This document shows positions 46,301-56,694 of a stretch of DNA of 64,000 bases, in pieces. Numbering within the stretch: position 1 is the stretch's first letter; each line of letters starts with the position of its first letter. The position numbers and the translations under genes were made by a program. The stretch is taken from the NCBI GenBank assembly GCA_011947345.1, contig JAAVTG010000519.1, positions 1 through 64,000 of the forward strand, in the 5' to 3' direction. The notes beneath the pieces were generated by a model. That model saw only the letters and a list, made by a program, of their open reading frames with translations. It ran no database searches and had not been told where the DNA came from. This DNA is from Phytophthora quininea. Its lineage: Eukaryota; Oomycota; Peronosporomycetes; Peronosporales; Peronosporaceae.

Positions 46301-49300
46301 TCTACCTGTGACTTTAGTATCACCAAATTGCAGCTGTCGAGTGCTTCGTGGTCGTCGTAAGTCCACATCTACATGAGACCGAGAAGATTCGGCTGAGAGC
46401 GTCAGAGACATTGACCCTTCTTGTGGGCCATTTTGTGTCTTCACTTCGTCTAAACCAGAACATACATTTGCCAACGGACTAGGAGATTGGGCTGATAGCG
46501 TCAGCGACATCGGGCCAGACATTGATGCTTTCTCATGCGGTGCGGCATCTTCTGTCGCTACAGTCGCGCTGTCCCCCAACCACGTAAATTATCAGCAGGA
46601 GCATCCGGGGTCGATGGATTTCCGGATCGGCGCGCTTTCAAGTCGGGAGTCATGGTTTTTATCTTCTTTGCAGTAGGTTCCTCCAGATCTGACTCCTTGC
46701 CATCGTTGCTGGCATCAATTAGAAGCGCAACTTCAGTGGCTGATTCCGCAAACTGTGGACTGAAGTGCATATCCGGACTATCCACCGATTCGTCCATGGC
46801 AACAAACGAATTATTATCTTTCCTTGTGCTGTCCAGAGGATTGGAGGGGTCAGCTTCTCGCCACGGAGAACCAATGTCGCTATCTGTATCCGCATCGTTG
46901 TCTACCGCCGTACGAAGGCGACGATGAGATTTCGCTTCGGGAGTACTGTGAATACCCGCTGCTTCGACGGACTCACGCTTCTTGCGCTGTTCGACATTAT
47001 CTTCACCAGAAACAGTGAGGCCAACTTGGACGTCATCTTGACTAGTCGAGCCGTCATCCTTGTCTGAATCAGTCTCAAGAACTTCTTCGACTCCATGGAT
47101 TTTTCTGATGAGGCGTTGCAAAATCAGTGACCGAGTAGAATATCCCGCCAGTAGTCGACCTGTCCGTCCTTGTCCGTGTGAACGCCGTCGTAATAGGTAC
47201 TGTCGATTTCCCACGACAGGAAACAGCATATTTCTCTTGCTTGAAGCGAAATTTGGTGGAAAGTACTTTTCCTCTGCCTCGGTTCTTTCGGCGTCAGTAA
47301 GTTGCCAGAGCTTTGGGTCCACAGCACCAGACGCATTTTTCCCACCCACCTGGGATGCATGAAATGTTGGGATCTTCATCTCCAACTCACTTAACTGCGG
47401 GCAAATACCAGTAGGAAGCATTCGCGGGCATTTCGAGTATGTAAATCTGCTCTTAAAAGTTGTTAGCGCACGACTCACCGTCTTCGCAGCTGACGCACTA
47501 CGCGCGAGCTTCTTTGCTCGTCGCCTTCTGTGACCAATATGATGACTTTGCCCACCCGCTTGCGGCCCGTTCTGCCCATTCGTTGAATCATACGAACTGG
47601 CGATGTGAGCGCGTCAAATGATACGATCAAATCTACCTCACCAATGTCAAGGCCTTCTTCTGCAATACAAGTCGCGACAAGGACATTAAATTCGCCCAGC
47701 CGAAAGCGCCGTACGATGTCCTGCTGCACTTTTTGAGATTGTCCTTTATTTTCCTTGGCTTTGCCAGACGCGCCTTGGCCGATGAACGGTTGGACATTCA
47801 AAAGCGGCGCTAATGGTCGCAGTAACGCCACAATTTCCGATACGCTGGCACGATATTGCGAGAATACGATCGCTCGTGTGCTCGACTTCCCAGCTGCATG
47901 ACGTTGGAAGTGCTCCAAGAGTACCTCGCGGAGCTTGACTAACTTTGGGTGACTAGCAGCATTGCTAGATTCTGGAGTAACGGCCAGACTTAACTCCAGC
48001 GCCTGAAACTCTGGTGACTGCAGCATCTCCCGTTTGGACCACGACATTTTGTTCGTTTTTCGCTCTTCAATCCAATTAGCGATTTGATCACGGAAACTGA
48101 TGAGGCCATGGCCCGTGAGGAGAGTTTTCGCGTGCAATAAACTTACTAGAAGCGCCAGGTCACTCTCAGCACTGCGCTGTGAAGAGTAATTGGGGCTCTT
48201 ACGAAATCGCTCGCGTGCCTGCAGCACATGCCAACTTGTGAGCTTGTCAGGGTCTCCATAATGGATAATATTTCCTCGTAGAAGGCGCTGGACGATTGGT
48301 GTAAAGCACTTTAGGAAGAGCGCCTTTACTTCCAGGAGTTGAGTGCCAAGGCGACAGACGATCACCTCCTCCTGGCGAGCGTGGGTATACTTTTTCACAT
48401 CCGGATCATCCGCTGAACGACTTTCGATGTGAGATATGCGCAGGTTGGCCACAACTTCTTGAATCACATCAAACTTTGCGCCAGGGGTGGCTGAGAGCGC
48501 GAGCACACGGAAAAAGTTGGTCTTGGCTTCAATCTCCTGAACCACACAGCAGTACGCATAGTTACCCGTCGCGCGGTGTGCTTCATCCACAACGATGCAA
48601 ACAAACTTCTCGGCAACGCACACCCGCGACGAAGATCGTTTTGCAGGCTCTGCGGTGTACAAAAGAACACTCGCTTTGAGTTCCACAACACACGGCGCAT
48701 CGCTGGAGGCACGTTCCCCTGCAGCTCTGCGGTATCGCTCAACGGAACACCCATGATTTCATGACAAGCACGAATCTGCTGCGCCACCAGCGGCTTCGTC
48801 GGCGCCATAAACACAATCTTTCCTGTGGGGAACCAGCGGTAGAAATTGTACATGACGACGGCTGCGATCAGCGTCTTGCCCAGTCCTGTCGGCAGCGTCA
48901 CGAGTGTGTTGTGATACAGCGCCTTCTCCGCAATCGTGAGCTGGTAGTCTCGAATCGAGTAGTTCGTCGGATACACAAAGTGCTGCGCCTTCTCAAAGTC
49001 AATTTCCGGAAACTGCGAGCGCCCGATGATGTCTAGATACCTTGTCTTGGCCTGCGCGTCCTCTCCAGCAGCTCTTCTTACGATGACTTCCTCACTTGGC
49101 GATGCCTCCGTTCTCTCCACAGTTTCCGTAGATCCTCCATTGCCCTGTCCCGACGTCAGTTGCAGTCCTCTGCTTGTTCCTGCTTCCGTCAATCTATTCT
49201 GCTGCGATGGTCCTCTCTTCCTCTTGGGGCTTGTAAATGGCGATGGTGCGCTAGTCGTAGACTGCTTCTCCTGCCTCTGCGACGGCCCCACCACCACGTG

Positions 49301-49597
49301 CGTCGAGCCTGCCCCGAAGGCCAGCGTAGCTTGCACCGTCTTCTTGACTGGCGTGCTGGCTGGCGTACTGCTTGCTGTATATGTCTGTCCGCGTGGTGTA
49401 CTGCACACCAAACACGCTCCTCTGTCCGCGTCGTTCTTCAGCGTACAAGACTTGCAGCTCCAGACTCCAGTCGTGGCTTGAGTTTGCTCTTGCCGCTCGT
49501 TACTGGGCTCTGTGGACGCGCCGTGGCTCTGCAGATGGCGCGACTCGAGCGCCGCGATCTCCGACAGCATGGCGTCGTCCCATTCGTCCTCCTCCAT
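43310..49597 (-). CDS. FANCM: FANCM-like SF2 helicase fused to PHD and extended-PHD fingers and an XPF-like C-terminus
   Basis: It starts MEEDEWDDAMLSEIAALE (49597). A RanBP2-type zinc finger (VWSCKSCTLKNDADRGAC, about 49462-49400) precedes the helicase: Walker A LPTGLGKT (about 48890), DEAH in VVDEAHRATG (about 48590), SATPGA, and motif VI QRMGRTGRKR (about 47575). YSKCPRMLPTG (about 47430) marks the FANCM/Hef family. A ~1-kb acidic linker leads to a PHD finger (CAVCCESES...IIFCDGCNVAVHQFC, about 45925-45790) and an extended PHD (CCQLCPLRGGAFKMTKCGHW to YCPMHR, about 45740-45385). A Ser-rich linker then ends in a degenerate ERCC4-like domain (FTIFVGSDFAGSSSFPLFK, about 43990) and a helix-hairpin-helix tail. 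At least six frame changes occur (near 48690, 47490, 46600, 46060, 46040, 45300), most at homopolymers. It branch-migrates forks in known systems. Two separate genes cannot be fully excluded. Confidence 0.7.
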
Positions 49598-49725
49598 GCG
49601 GCGCCCAGCGCTTCCGTCACACACCTGCACCTTCCGCAGCGGAATCGAGAGTGGGTGAATTTCTGCCAATGAGAATGACCTGCTTGCTCAATATAGCCAA
49701 ACTGTTTCCACCATCTTCGACCGCC

Positions 49726-50928
49726 ATGGGGCGCGAGCGCGACCTCGAGTGCGGCGTGCTGTGCCGCTACTTCTTCCAGCAGATGCTGCTGGAGGACGAC
49801 GAGGCCCGACTAGAGGAGTTCTCGTCGTCGTTGCTGCTGTCGCCGCGGCCTTCGCTGGCTGAGCTGCGGCAAAAGTTTCCGTTTGAAGGCGTATACCACT
49901 TCCGGCTGCAGATCGCGGGCCCAAACGGCGTCTACTGCTGGCGAGACCTGACGGAGGACGCGCGAGTATTGCCAGTCAGCAGCAGCGGGGAGATCCGCGT
50001 CAAGGTGTTGCAGCTGCAGGCTGCAGAGGGCGAAGAGCAGCCGACTCCAAGGGCGATGCAGGAGCTCGTGGATGTACCCGAAGATCGCCAATTCAGCAGC
50101 TTCTTCCGCTGGCAGAGCCGCCCCCAGAGCGAGGAAGGCGTGGGCTACTCCATGCCTCAGCCGCAGCAGCAGGACGGAGGCAGCGTGCTGTTCGGCATGA
50201 AGAAGGCGCTGGCCTCCAAGATGAAGGGCTCCGTCATGGCGCAGACGCTGCAGAAGCACTCGGCACAAATGTGGAAGAACGTGCAGGCGGCGGCTGCTGG
50301 AATGGGAGGGACATCCAGCAACGCTCCACCGACGGCGACGGCGTTGGCGCAGCTGGCCAAGCTCATCGGGGCGATGAAGGCCCCGCTGGATGGGCAGGCG
50401 AGTGAGCACGCAGAGCTGTTGCAGCGGCTGTGGAACACGTGCTTTGAGTCGCAACCATTCGAGTTGAGAGGCGCGGAGTGGAATCGCCTTGGGCTTAGAC
50501 ACGGAGATCCCGTGCAGGAGATGCAGTTTTTGCTGCCACTGCAGTGTCTCGTGTACTTCCACGAGGTGCATCGGACAGTGGCGTTGCCAATTCTGAACGA
50601 CCAGAGCGGGCCGGAAGCCTACGCATACGCCGTAGTGGGGTCGCAGATTGTATATGTGCTCGCTGACCTGCTGCAGCTGAGGGACGGCGGGTGTTTAGGC
50701 TCCGAGCGGCCGTTCTGGAAACTGTTTGAGGACCCCATCGCGTTCTTCGAGCTCTACTGCATCGGCTTTCGGGCGTTTGATGCGTCGTGGAAGCTAGGTG
50801 CTGGAAAGTCATCGGATATCAACTTTCATCTTAACTACGTGGGCGAGTTCGCTCAAGAGCTGCTGCGTCGCGGGCCTGAGACGGTAACCGGTCTTGCTGA
50901 ACATGCCTATCAGCTTCAGAACTGGTAA
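49726..50928 (+). CDS. DIX-like and ELMO domain protein
   Basis: It starts MGRERDLECGVLCRYFFQ (49726; an in-frame ATG at 49675 is possible). The N-terminal ~90 residues fit the DIX domain of Dishevelled/Axin (LAELRQKFPFEGVYHFRL, DLTEDARVLPV). A Gln-rich spacer is followed by a conserved helix (GMKKALASKMKGSVMA) and an ELMO domain (AELLQRLWNTCFESQP, WNRLGLRHGDPVQEMQF, LLPLQCLVYFHEVH, FEDPIAFFELYCIGF). The 400-residue frame is a single uninterrupted exon. ELMO proteins act with DOCK or as Arf/Arl GAPs; DIX drives head-to-tail polymers. The gene is divergent from FANCM with ~130 bp between starts. Confidence 0.8.
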   Translation: MGRERDLECGVLCRYFFQQMLLEDDEARLEEFSSSLLLSPRPSLAELRQKFPFEGVYHFRLQIAGPNGVYCWRDLTEDARVLPVSSSGEIRVKVLQLQAAEGEEQPTPRAMQELVDVPEDRQFSSFFRWQSRPQSEEGVGYSMPQPQQQDGGSVLFGMKKALASKMKGSVMAQTLQKHSAQMWKNVQAAAAGMGGTSSNAPPTATALAQLAKLIGAMKAPLDGQASEHAELLQRLWNTCFESQPFELRGAEWNRLGLRHGDPVQEMQFLLPLQCLVYFHEVHRTVALPILNDQSGPEAYAYAVVGSQIVYVLADLLQLRDGGCLGSERPFWKLFEDPIAFFELYCIGFRAFDASWKLGAGKSSDINFHLNYVGEFAQELLRRGPETVTGLAEHAYQLQNW

Positions 50929-50967
50929 GCAAGCATGGATGCTATCTACTGTGGCTTCAGTATGCAA

Positions 50968-51660
50968 CTATAATACGCACACCTCATCAAGATATCGTTC
51001 TGCTTTATCGCGTTGATGTTCTCCTTCCTGGCTGTGATGTGGCGGAATTACTTGTTGCGCTTCGTTTGAGTTGCGTTGAGCTGCGCCAAACGACAAGACA
51101 AGCATTAACAGCGACACCATTGAAACAACTACCGCATGCTGGTCTACTCTGCTTCCAATTGCAGTGCGAGTCACGGCTTCTTTCTTGCGAGTGTCAATCT
51201 CCACCTGCAACGACTCGACGGAGCGCTGCTGATCCTGCAAGAGCTCTTCTTCGATATCTCGCGGAGTCAACTCTGCTCGCAGCTCCAAGCCATTCCAGTT
51301 ACTTCTTCAGATAGTAATAATTCGCTCGAGAATTGCGGAGCCAACAATACTCTTGTTGAAAATGTTCTCGTGGGAACTCCCAAGGCGCCGACGTATCTGG
51401 CAAACCATGTCGTTTAACGAGGACAAAATGTTTCCTACGTTGCCTCCGGTTAAGATGAACGAGAAGACGACGGATTCATGCCAAGAAATCTGGGAAGCTT
51501 GAGAAAGGTTTATCTCGTTGCCGAAGTAATTTTCGCTCCAATCGTCATGAGGACGAGAGAGGACACTGAGACATTGAAAACCTTTAGCGTCACCAGAAGC
51601 AATGCAATTCCCATTTGAATGTTTTGGGACATTGTAGTGGCTCAAAGCTCTCACGTCGGA
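50968..51660 (-). CDS. Uncertain minus-strand exons with a membrane segment
   Basis: On the minus strand 51300-50968 reads LRAELTPRDIEEELLQDQQ, a coiled coil, and a hydrophobic segment HAVVVSMVSLLMLVLSFG near its end. Upstream, 51654-51307 is open but ends in a stop before that exon, so an intron or frame change would be needed. It lies just downstream of the bZIP at 51744 in the same orientation and could be its last exons or a separate membrane-anchored gene. I do not recognise it. Confidence 0.3.
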
Positions 51661-51743
51661 AAGCAGAATGGTGACGAAAGAGATGACTGTGGCTCACTTG
51701 CGCAGGTTACTTATCGTGTGCATCTGCAACAGCAAATCATCGG

Positions 51744-52836
51744 TCAATAAAATTGTTTAGGGTGCGATCGGTATTCTGGAATTACCCATTCGCTTTCCTC
51801 CTTTGCTGCAGCCACAACCTGCTCGGTGAGCTCTTCGACCTCATTTTTGCGGGCTTCCAGCTCATTTTCCACCACTGCCAAAGGCTGCTGCTGGTATTGT
51901 AAGTGATCTGCTTCAAGCTCTCGCAAGCGGGCAAGTTCTGCTTGAAGCTCTTGGATCCGCGCTTTTTCCTGGCGTGCTTTCTCCTAAGAAGTATCAACGA
52001 TTGTGACGATAGGTGAGTGTTTCCTTACTCAAAGATAAAACTTGATCGAACCTTACCAACCTTTTTGCGCTTGCGGTAGCGTCTCGATGCAGTCTGCATC
52101 TGCAATTTTCGACGAAGCTCATCAAATTCCACATCGTTCGTAGCATGCACAGTTTGTCCCGTCGGCAAGACATTTGCTGTCGAAATCTCCTGAGCTGGCA
52201 GTAATAAATCTGGCTTCAATTCATCGTCAGGAAGAGCTGAGATTGCTGCACGAGCTGGTTCAAGTACTGCCGACGAAGCAGTAGATGGGGTTAATGGAAC
52301 GTCCACTCCACTCGGGTTGGAGTCCCTGGAAATCCAACAAATGCGTCGACGAGAATCAAAGAGCACATATTTACGCAGTCATCTAACTACCCACAACTTA
52401 CATCAGAGACGGGACCCAGAGAGGGCTGTCCGGCGCCCCCAACGGACCACCATGCGGACGTGGTGTTCTCAGCAACTCCTCTGTGATGCTCGGAAGCGAT
52501 CGACCAGGTCTGCAGACATCGGAGCGTAAGCCCGTTAGTCGGCAGCGATGGCATTGAAACAATCATGCATAGAAGCCGCTGCAGATACTTTGCTGCAGGC
52601 TTGTACTCTTCGGCATCTCCTTCAGTCTGCTGACCAGGTGCCAGCTTCTGTTCGTACTCGCTGCCTGGCGCGCCCGCATCCATCGATGGAGATGTATTTT
52701 GCTCAGCGTCAGTGGCAGGTGGACTCCCTTCCGCTGCCGCAGAGTCGTCGCTCGCCAGCAACTGTAGCACCTCCTCCAACATGAGCTGGTCGCCAAAACT
52801 GAGACCCACCGGGTCGTTTGGACTGCGCCACGCCAT
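51744..52836 (-). CDS. bZIP-type transcription factor with variant basic region (4)
   Basis: It starts MAWRSPNDPVGLSFGDQ. Exons are 52836-52589, 52509-52402, 52325 to about 52060, and about 51984-51744. Introns GTATCT...CTGCAG and GTAAGT...TTCCAG keep one frame (SLPSITEELLRTPRP, then SLMDSNPSGVDVPL). The third intron starts at a weak donor (GTTGGT or GTAAGG) and ends TTCTTAG. The basic region LQMQTASRRYRKRKK keeps the Ala and final Arg but has Met at the usual Asn. A long zipper follows (ELQAELARLRELEADHLQ). The C-terminus may continue past 51790 through a GTAATT...TTGCAG intron. Confidence 0.7.
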
Positions 52837-53010
52837 TGGTCTTGATCAGTGTTCCTCAACGTCCTCGAAATGATTCGCGCGAACGAATCTGCGACGTGTG
52901 CCACAGTATGCACACGACTAGAGAGACGTTCGTCAGCACAATGACAACGAATAGCAGTACGGTCGAAAGGCAACGTTATAGCTCAACAGATGTGGCTAGC
53001 ATAGCGCAGA

Positions 53011-54761
53011 TTAATTCTTCCACAGTGGGGAGGTTGTAGCCGTGGTGGTTAGCTGCGGGAAGGCAACACGAAGTTTGCCCATGATTGCATCGCGCTTTTC
53101 CGCCGTGTTCATCTGCTCAAAGACCGAGCTGCGGCGCATCTTATCCGACTGCAATACAGCTCACTCACCGTAGTTAGTCCACCACGTGCAAGCAAATAAA
53201 GTACCAGTAGCACGTACCAGTGTGGAGTCTTGAAGCTCTCGGAGGAGGGTCTCCTGCACATCGCGGAATACGAAAAATGTGCCCGACGTGCTGACACCGA
53301 CGATGGTGGGGTCGGTCTGTCCGCAGGAATCGCGAATACTTACTGAGGTGACAAGAAAAAATCAGACTCGTATCGGTTAGCATGAAACATGAAAGTAATC
53401 TTACCACAGAACATGGAGCTTGCTGGTAAAAGCATCCTAAAGCGCACTAGCTTCCTCTCGCTTTGAATGGCGTATAGTTGACCGCTCCAAGTGCAGACAA
53501 CGATCTGGAACAACGCGATGATGTCGGTAAAAAGAGAAGCCCATGTAACTCAGGTGTGGTAGTAACGTACCGCATCTTGCCGGTCGCCTGTTGCTGTTGT
53601 CATTTCGAGCTTGCCCGCACCCACCGCGGCCTCGGGCAACTAAACACCAGCGATATAATCAGCCACTGGATACGTTGATGCCGAGAGCTCAAAGTACTCC
53701 ACGCACCTGTACATCCCACTGCCGCTCTCCGAACGACGAAAACAGCGACACAAGGCCCGTCATGGACACATTGGCAACCATGGCAGAAGCACCATCGCCC
53801 ATTTCAACATCCCCCACGACAAAAGTGATGCCCTCATCATCGTGTGGAGGACCGTTCCAGGGAACGACCTCTCGCTTGTCGACTGGGCCGTCTTGACTTG
53901 GAGCGCCAACGCAGAACGTTTCTCCTAAGAAACTTCTCGCTAGCAATTGATTCGAGGCATCCGAGCTCGAATGCAGCTCAACCAGCGATTCGATCTCGCC
54001 AGCGATCTCCAGTTGCGCCACTTGGGAGTATTCCGTCAGCTGAAAAGAACACAACAAATCAGAGTCTGCTACACGCAACACCTCCACGAAGAAACAATCA
54101 CCACACCTCGTCCCCTTCGAGCCGCTCCACATCTCGTTGGTAGATGAATATTCGTCCGTCGCGTGTTGCGATCACCAGCTCTCCGTTCCAATGCGCCACG
54201 TCGCAGATATTGAGCGCCGCATTCTGCAACATTGGCAGCATGCATCAGTTCGTGCACCAACCAAACCGCACTCCCTCTCTTATTCTCACAAACGTCGAAC
54301 AGAGCTGCAGCACGCCTGCGTCCTGCACACTCCGAAATACGGAGCATTTCCCCTCCGCCGTCGCCACAATTACCCTCATCTAAATGTTGTCAACACTCCT
54401 CAAGTCAATGTCGTTCCTCTAAAATCCGTCATCTAGCTCTCCACCAACCTCTCCGTCTCCAGAGCCCTCAAGACACAGCGCTGTGACTGATCCGTCCACC
54501 TCGCAACTCCGCCAGAGGGTTAAATGACCGTCCACGACCTTGAACAGCGACACGTTGCCCGTGGTGGTCCCGAACACAAGCTCCGTGGCTCCGTCTCCAT
54601 CCACGTCGCCCTCCGCGTGCGCGTTGGCCAAGATCTTGCCCTCCAGTTGCGCCGCGTACGACGGCGTCAGCTCCAGCTGCTCACACACACACACACACAG
54701 CAACGATCAGCCCTCGAGGACATCGAGGCAAGGCCCCAGCCCCGCGCACCTGTCCGCGCAT
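53011..54761 (-). CDS. ITFG2: ITFG2-like FG-GAP repeat protein
   Basis: The first exon is only 12 bp (MRGQ, 54761-54750), followed by an intron with a (GT)n run ending GAGCAG. The main part begins LELTPSYAAQLEGKILANAH with EGDVDGDGATELVFGTTTG, a typical FG-GAP repeat with a DxDxDG loop. Further exons read NAALNICDVAHWNGELVIAT, YSQVAQLEIAGEIESLVEL and ITFVVGDVEMGDGASAMVAN, and the end is FEQMNTAEKRDAIMGKLRV at 53011. ITFG2 in animals is part of KICSTOR, which anchors GATOR1 at lysosomes to restrain TORC1. Exon limits are approximate. Confidence 0.75.
54683..54703 (+). repeat. CA dinucleotide microsatellite
   Basis: A (CA)n run of about nine units lies in the first intron of the ITFG2-like gene, next to the acceptor on the minus strand, where it acts as a pyrimidine-containing (GT) tract. 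Confidence 0.8.
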
Positions 54762-54841
54762 GGCTTTCGTACTAAGTACGTTTCAAAAGTGCAACATTGG
54801 CACGAGATCCGTTGCACCACTTTCCTATCTGCTACCTCCAC

Positions 54842-55943
54842 GATGCTGTCGCTGACCTCCAAGCTCCGTCCCGCTCTTCGCCACCGACAGGTCGCTGCTC
54901 TCTCCGGGGACTCGCTCGCTCTCGGCGCCGTCAGCAGCAGACGGCCACCGCAGCGGAAGAGAAGCCGCAGCTCAACTTGCAGCGCCTGGCGGTGATCGGC
55001 GGCGGCAACATGGCCGAGGCCATCATCACGGGCGTGCTGACCGAGGGCCTGATCCCCAGTAGCAAGCTGATCGTGTCGGACCCCAATCCAGCCACCCGCA
55101 GCAAGTACAGCAAGTTCCAGGTCGAGACGTGCACGCGGAACAGCTCGGCAGTCAAAGACGCCGACGTCATCTTGGTGGCCGTCAAGCCCCAAGTGGTCGA
55201 CGACGTGCTGCGAGCCGTCAAGGCGGCGATGGATCCGGACGCGCTCGTGATCTCTGTGGTGGCTGGGCTGAAGATCAAGCAACTGCAGCAGTTGCTGGGC
55301 CGGAACAGTCGCATCATCCGCACAATGCCCAACACCCCAGCCATGGTCGGAGAGGGCACCACCGTTTGGGCGCAGAGCGCAGAAGTCTCAAGTGAGCAGC
55401 ACGCCTTGACCAAGGAGATCTTGGGGTCCTTTGGGATCGAGGTGAGTTTAGGCGTATTGAAATTGTCATGTGTCATCGGTGTCTGATCGATCCATTTGAC
55501 TTTGCAGGTGTTTGTGGACGATGAGAACGCGCTGGACATGGCGACTGCGCTGTCCGGCTCTGGACCAGCCTACTTTTTCCTCGTAGCGGAGGCCATGATT
55601 GATGCTGGCGTGCACATGGGCTTCTCTCGCCCAGTGGCTACGGTAAGGCCTGGAATTCCAAGTTGCTATGTGTGGAGCTTCGGTTTTAACGAGTTTTTTT
55701 GCTCAGAAATTGGTCCAGCAAACCATGCTAGGGTCAGCGCTGTACATGGAGTCTGAGAACCTGCACCCGGTGGAGCTGCGGAATAACATCACGAGTCCTG
55801 GAGGCACCACTGCTGCCGGTCTCTATCGAGCTGAGAAGAACGGCTTCCGCGCCGTGATCGCCGACTCCATCTGGGCTGCCTACGAGAGATGCCTGGAGCT
55901 TGGCTCGTCCGAGCCCGTGCAGCGCAAACGCCCGCGCTCGTGA
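54842..55943 (+). CDS. Pyrroline-5-carboxylate reductase
   Basis: The enzyme makes proline from P5C with NAD(P)H. It starts [16 protein letters not shown], a presequence-like N-terminus, followed by a frame change near 54930. Then [16 protein letters not shown] (Rossmann motif), [15 protein letters not shown], and [16 protein letters not shown]. Exon 1 ends at 55441, exon 2 is 55508-55642 with [13 protein letters not shown], and exon 3 is 55707-55943 with [16 protein letters not shown]. Introns are GTGAGT...TTTGCAG and GTAAGG...GCTCAG. The ITFG2-like gene starts 80 bp away on the other strand, so they share a promoter region. Confidence 0.9.
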
Positions 55944-56075
55944 GTGTGCCAACGGGATACTCAAGCGGAAAGATGAAGTGCATTGCAGCGCTACTTTCAA
56001 GACACATACTAAAACAAAATAATCATGATGTACTTCTGGACAGCAAACGAAGTCGTTCCGTACCAAGACACCACC

Positions 56076-56546
56076 CTAACTAATGAGAAACGGATACTTC
56101 TGGTAGTACCAATCGCGGTATTTCTCCCAAAACATGTACCTGGGGTTGGTCCGGTCCACACCGTTCTTAGCAAACCCCCAACCTTTGTAAACGGCGGCGG
56201 GACTCGAGTTGGTGGCATCAAAGTACTGGAAGTATTTCTCCTTGACTTTTCCTGCATCGATTTTGTCCATCATCTTTTGGAGCTTCGCGTATGCTTCGAG
56301 TGTGGTCCTCTCCTCGTTAGCTTCCGAGAGTTTTTGGTCGTCGTCGTCGTCGTCGGTCTTATCGCTTCGCAAGAATCGCTTGTAATCGCCACCTCGGACT
56401 TCGAGCGGCGTCTGGACACGTGCCACATTCTCGGTCTTATGGGGCATAAGAACTGAGAGCAGCAACTTGCGAACGGCGTGCGAGCAGCAGGGAGTAGCGG
56501 GGAAGCTTGGCAACGAGCAGCTACAGCCACACCTCTTTTCCAGCAA
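56076..56546 (-). pseudogene. RxLR-like protein with EER motif, secretion signal not visible
   Basis: The minus-strand frame has RFLR (about 56385), a poly-Asp stretch and EER (about 56320), spaced as in Phytophthora RxLR-EER effectors. It then has a helical C-terminal part with aromatic residues (YFQYFDATNSSPAAVY, FWEKYRDWYYQKYPF) to the stop at 56076. Upstream residues do not form a good signal peptide in this frame and an ATG is missing at the expected place; the internal Met at about 56447 would lack secretion. Either the signal is in another frame after an indel, or this copy has lost it. Confidence 0.5.
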
Positions 56547-56694
56547 ACACCTTCAGGTCTTGCTGTTTCCCAACGGCCATGCTGCTCCTAATGTGTGACG
56601 TGTGAACATCTTGCACACGTCACAGATAGTACACAATATTGTGTACGAATGCCAACCATCACTTCCCCCATTTTCAAGCGAAACGACCTCGCGA

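Noticed and set aside
47124..47500. A very short intron at 47486-47459 in the FANCM-like gene
   Set aside because: The GTGAGT...TTTTAAG interval would be only ~28 bp, and the family protein continues through it; a one-base indel is more likely.
49810..50571. 253-residue minus-strand frame opposite DIX-ELMO
   Set aside because: Leu/His/Arg-rich shadow of the plus-strand gene, which has clear domains.
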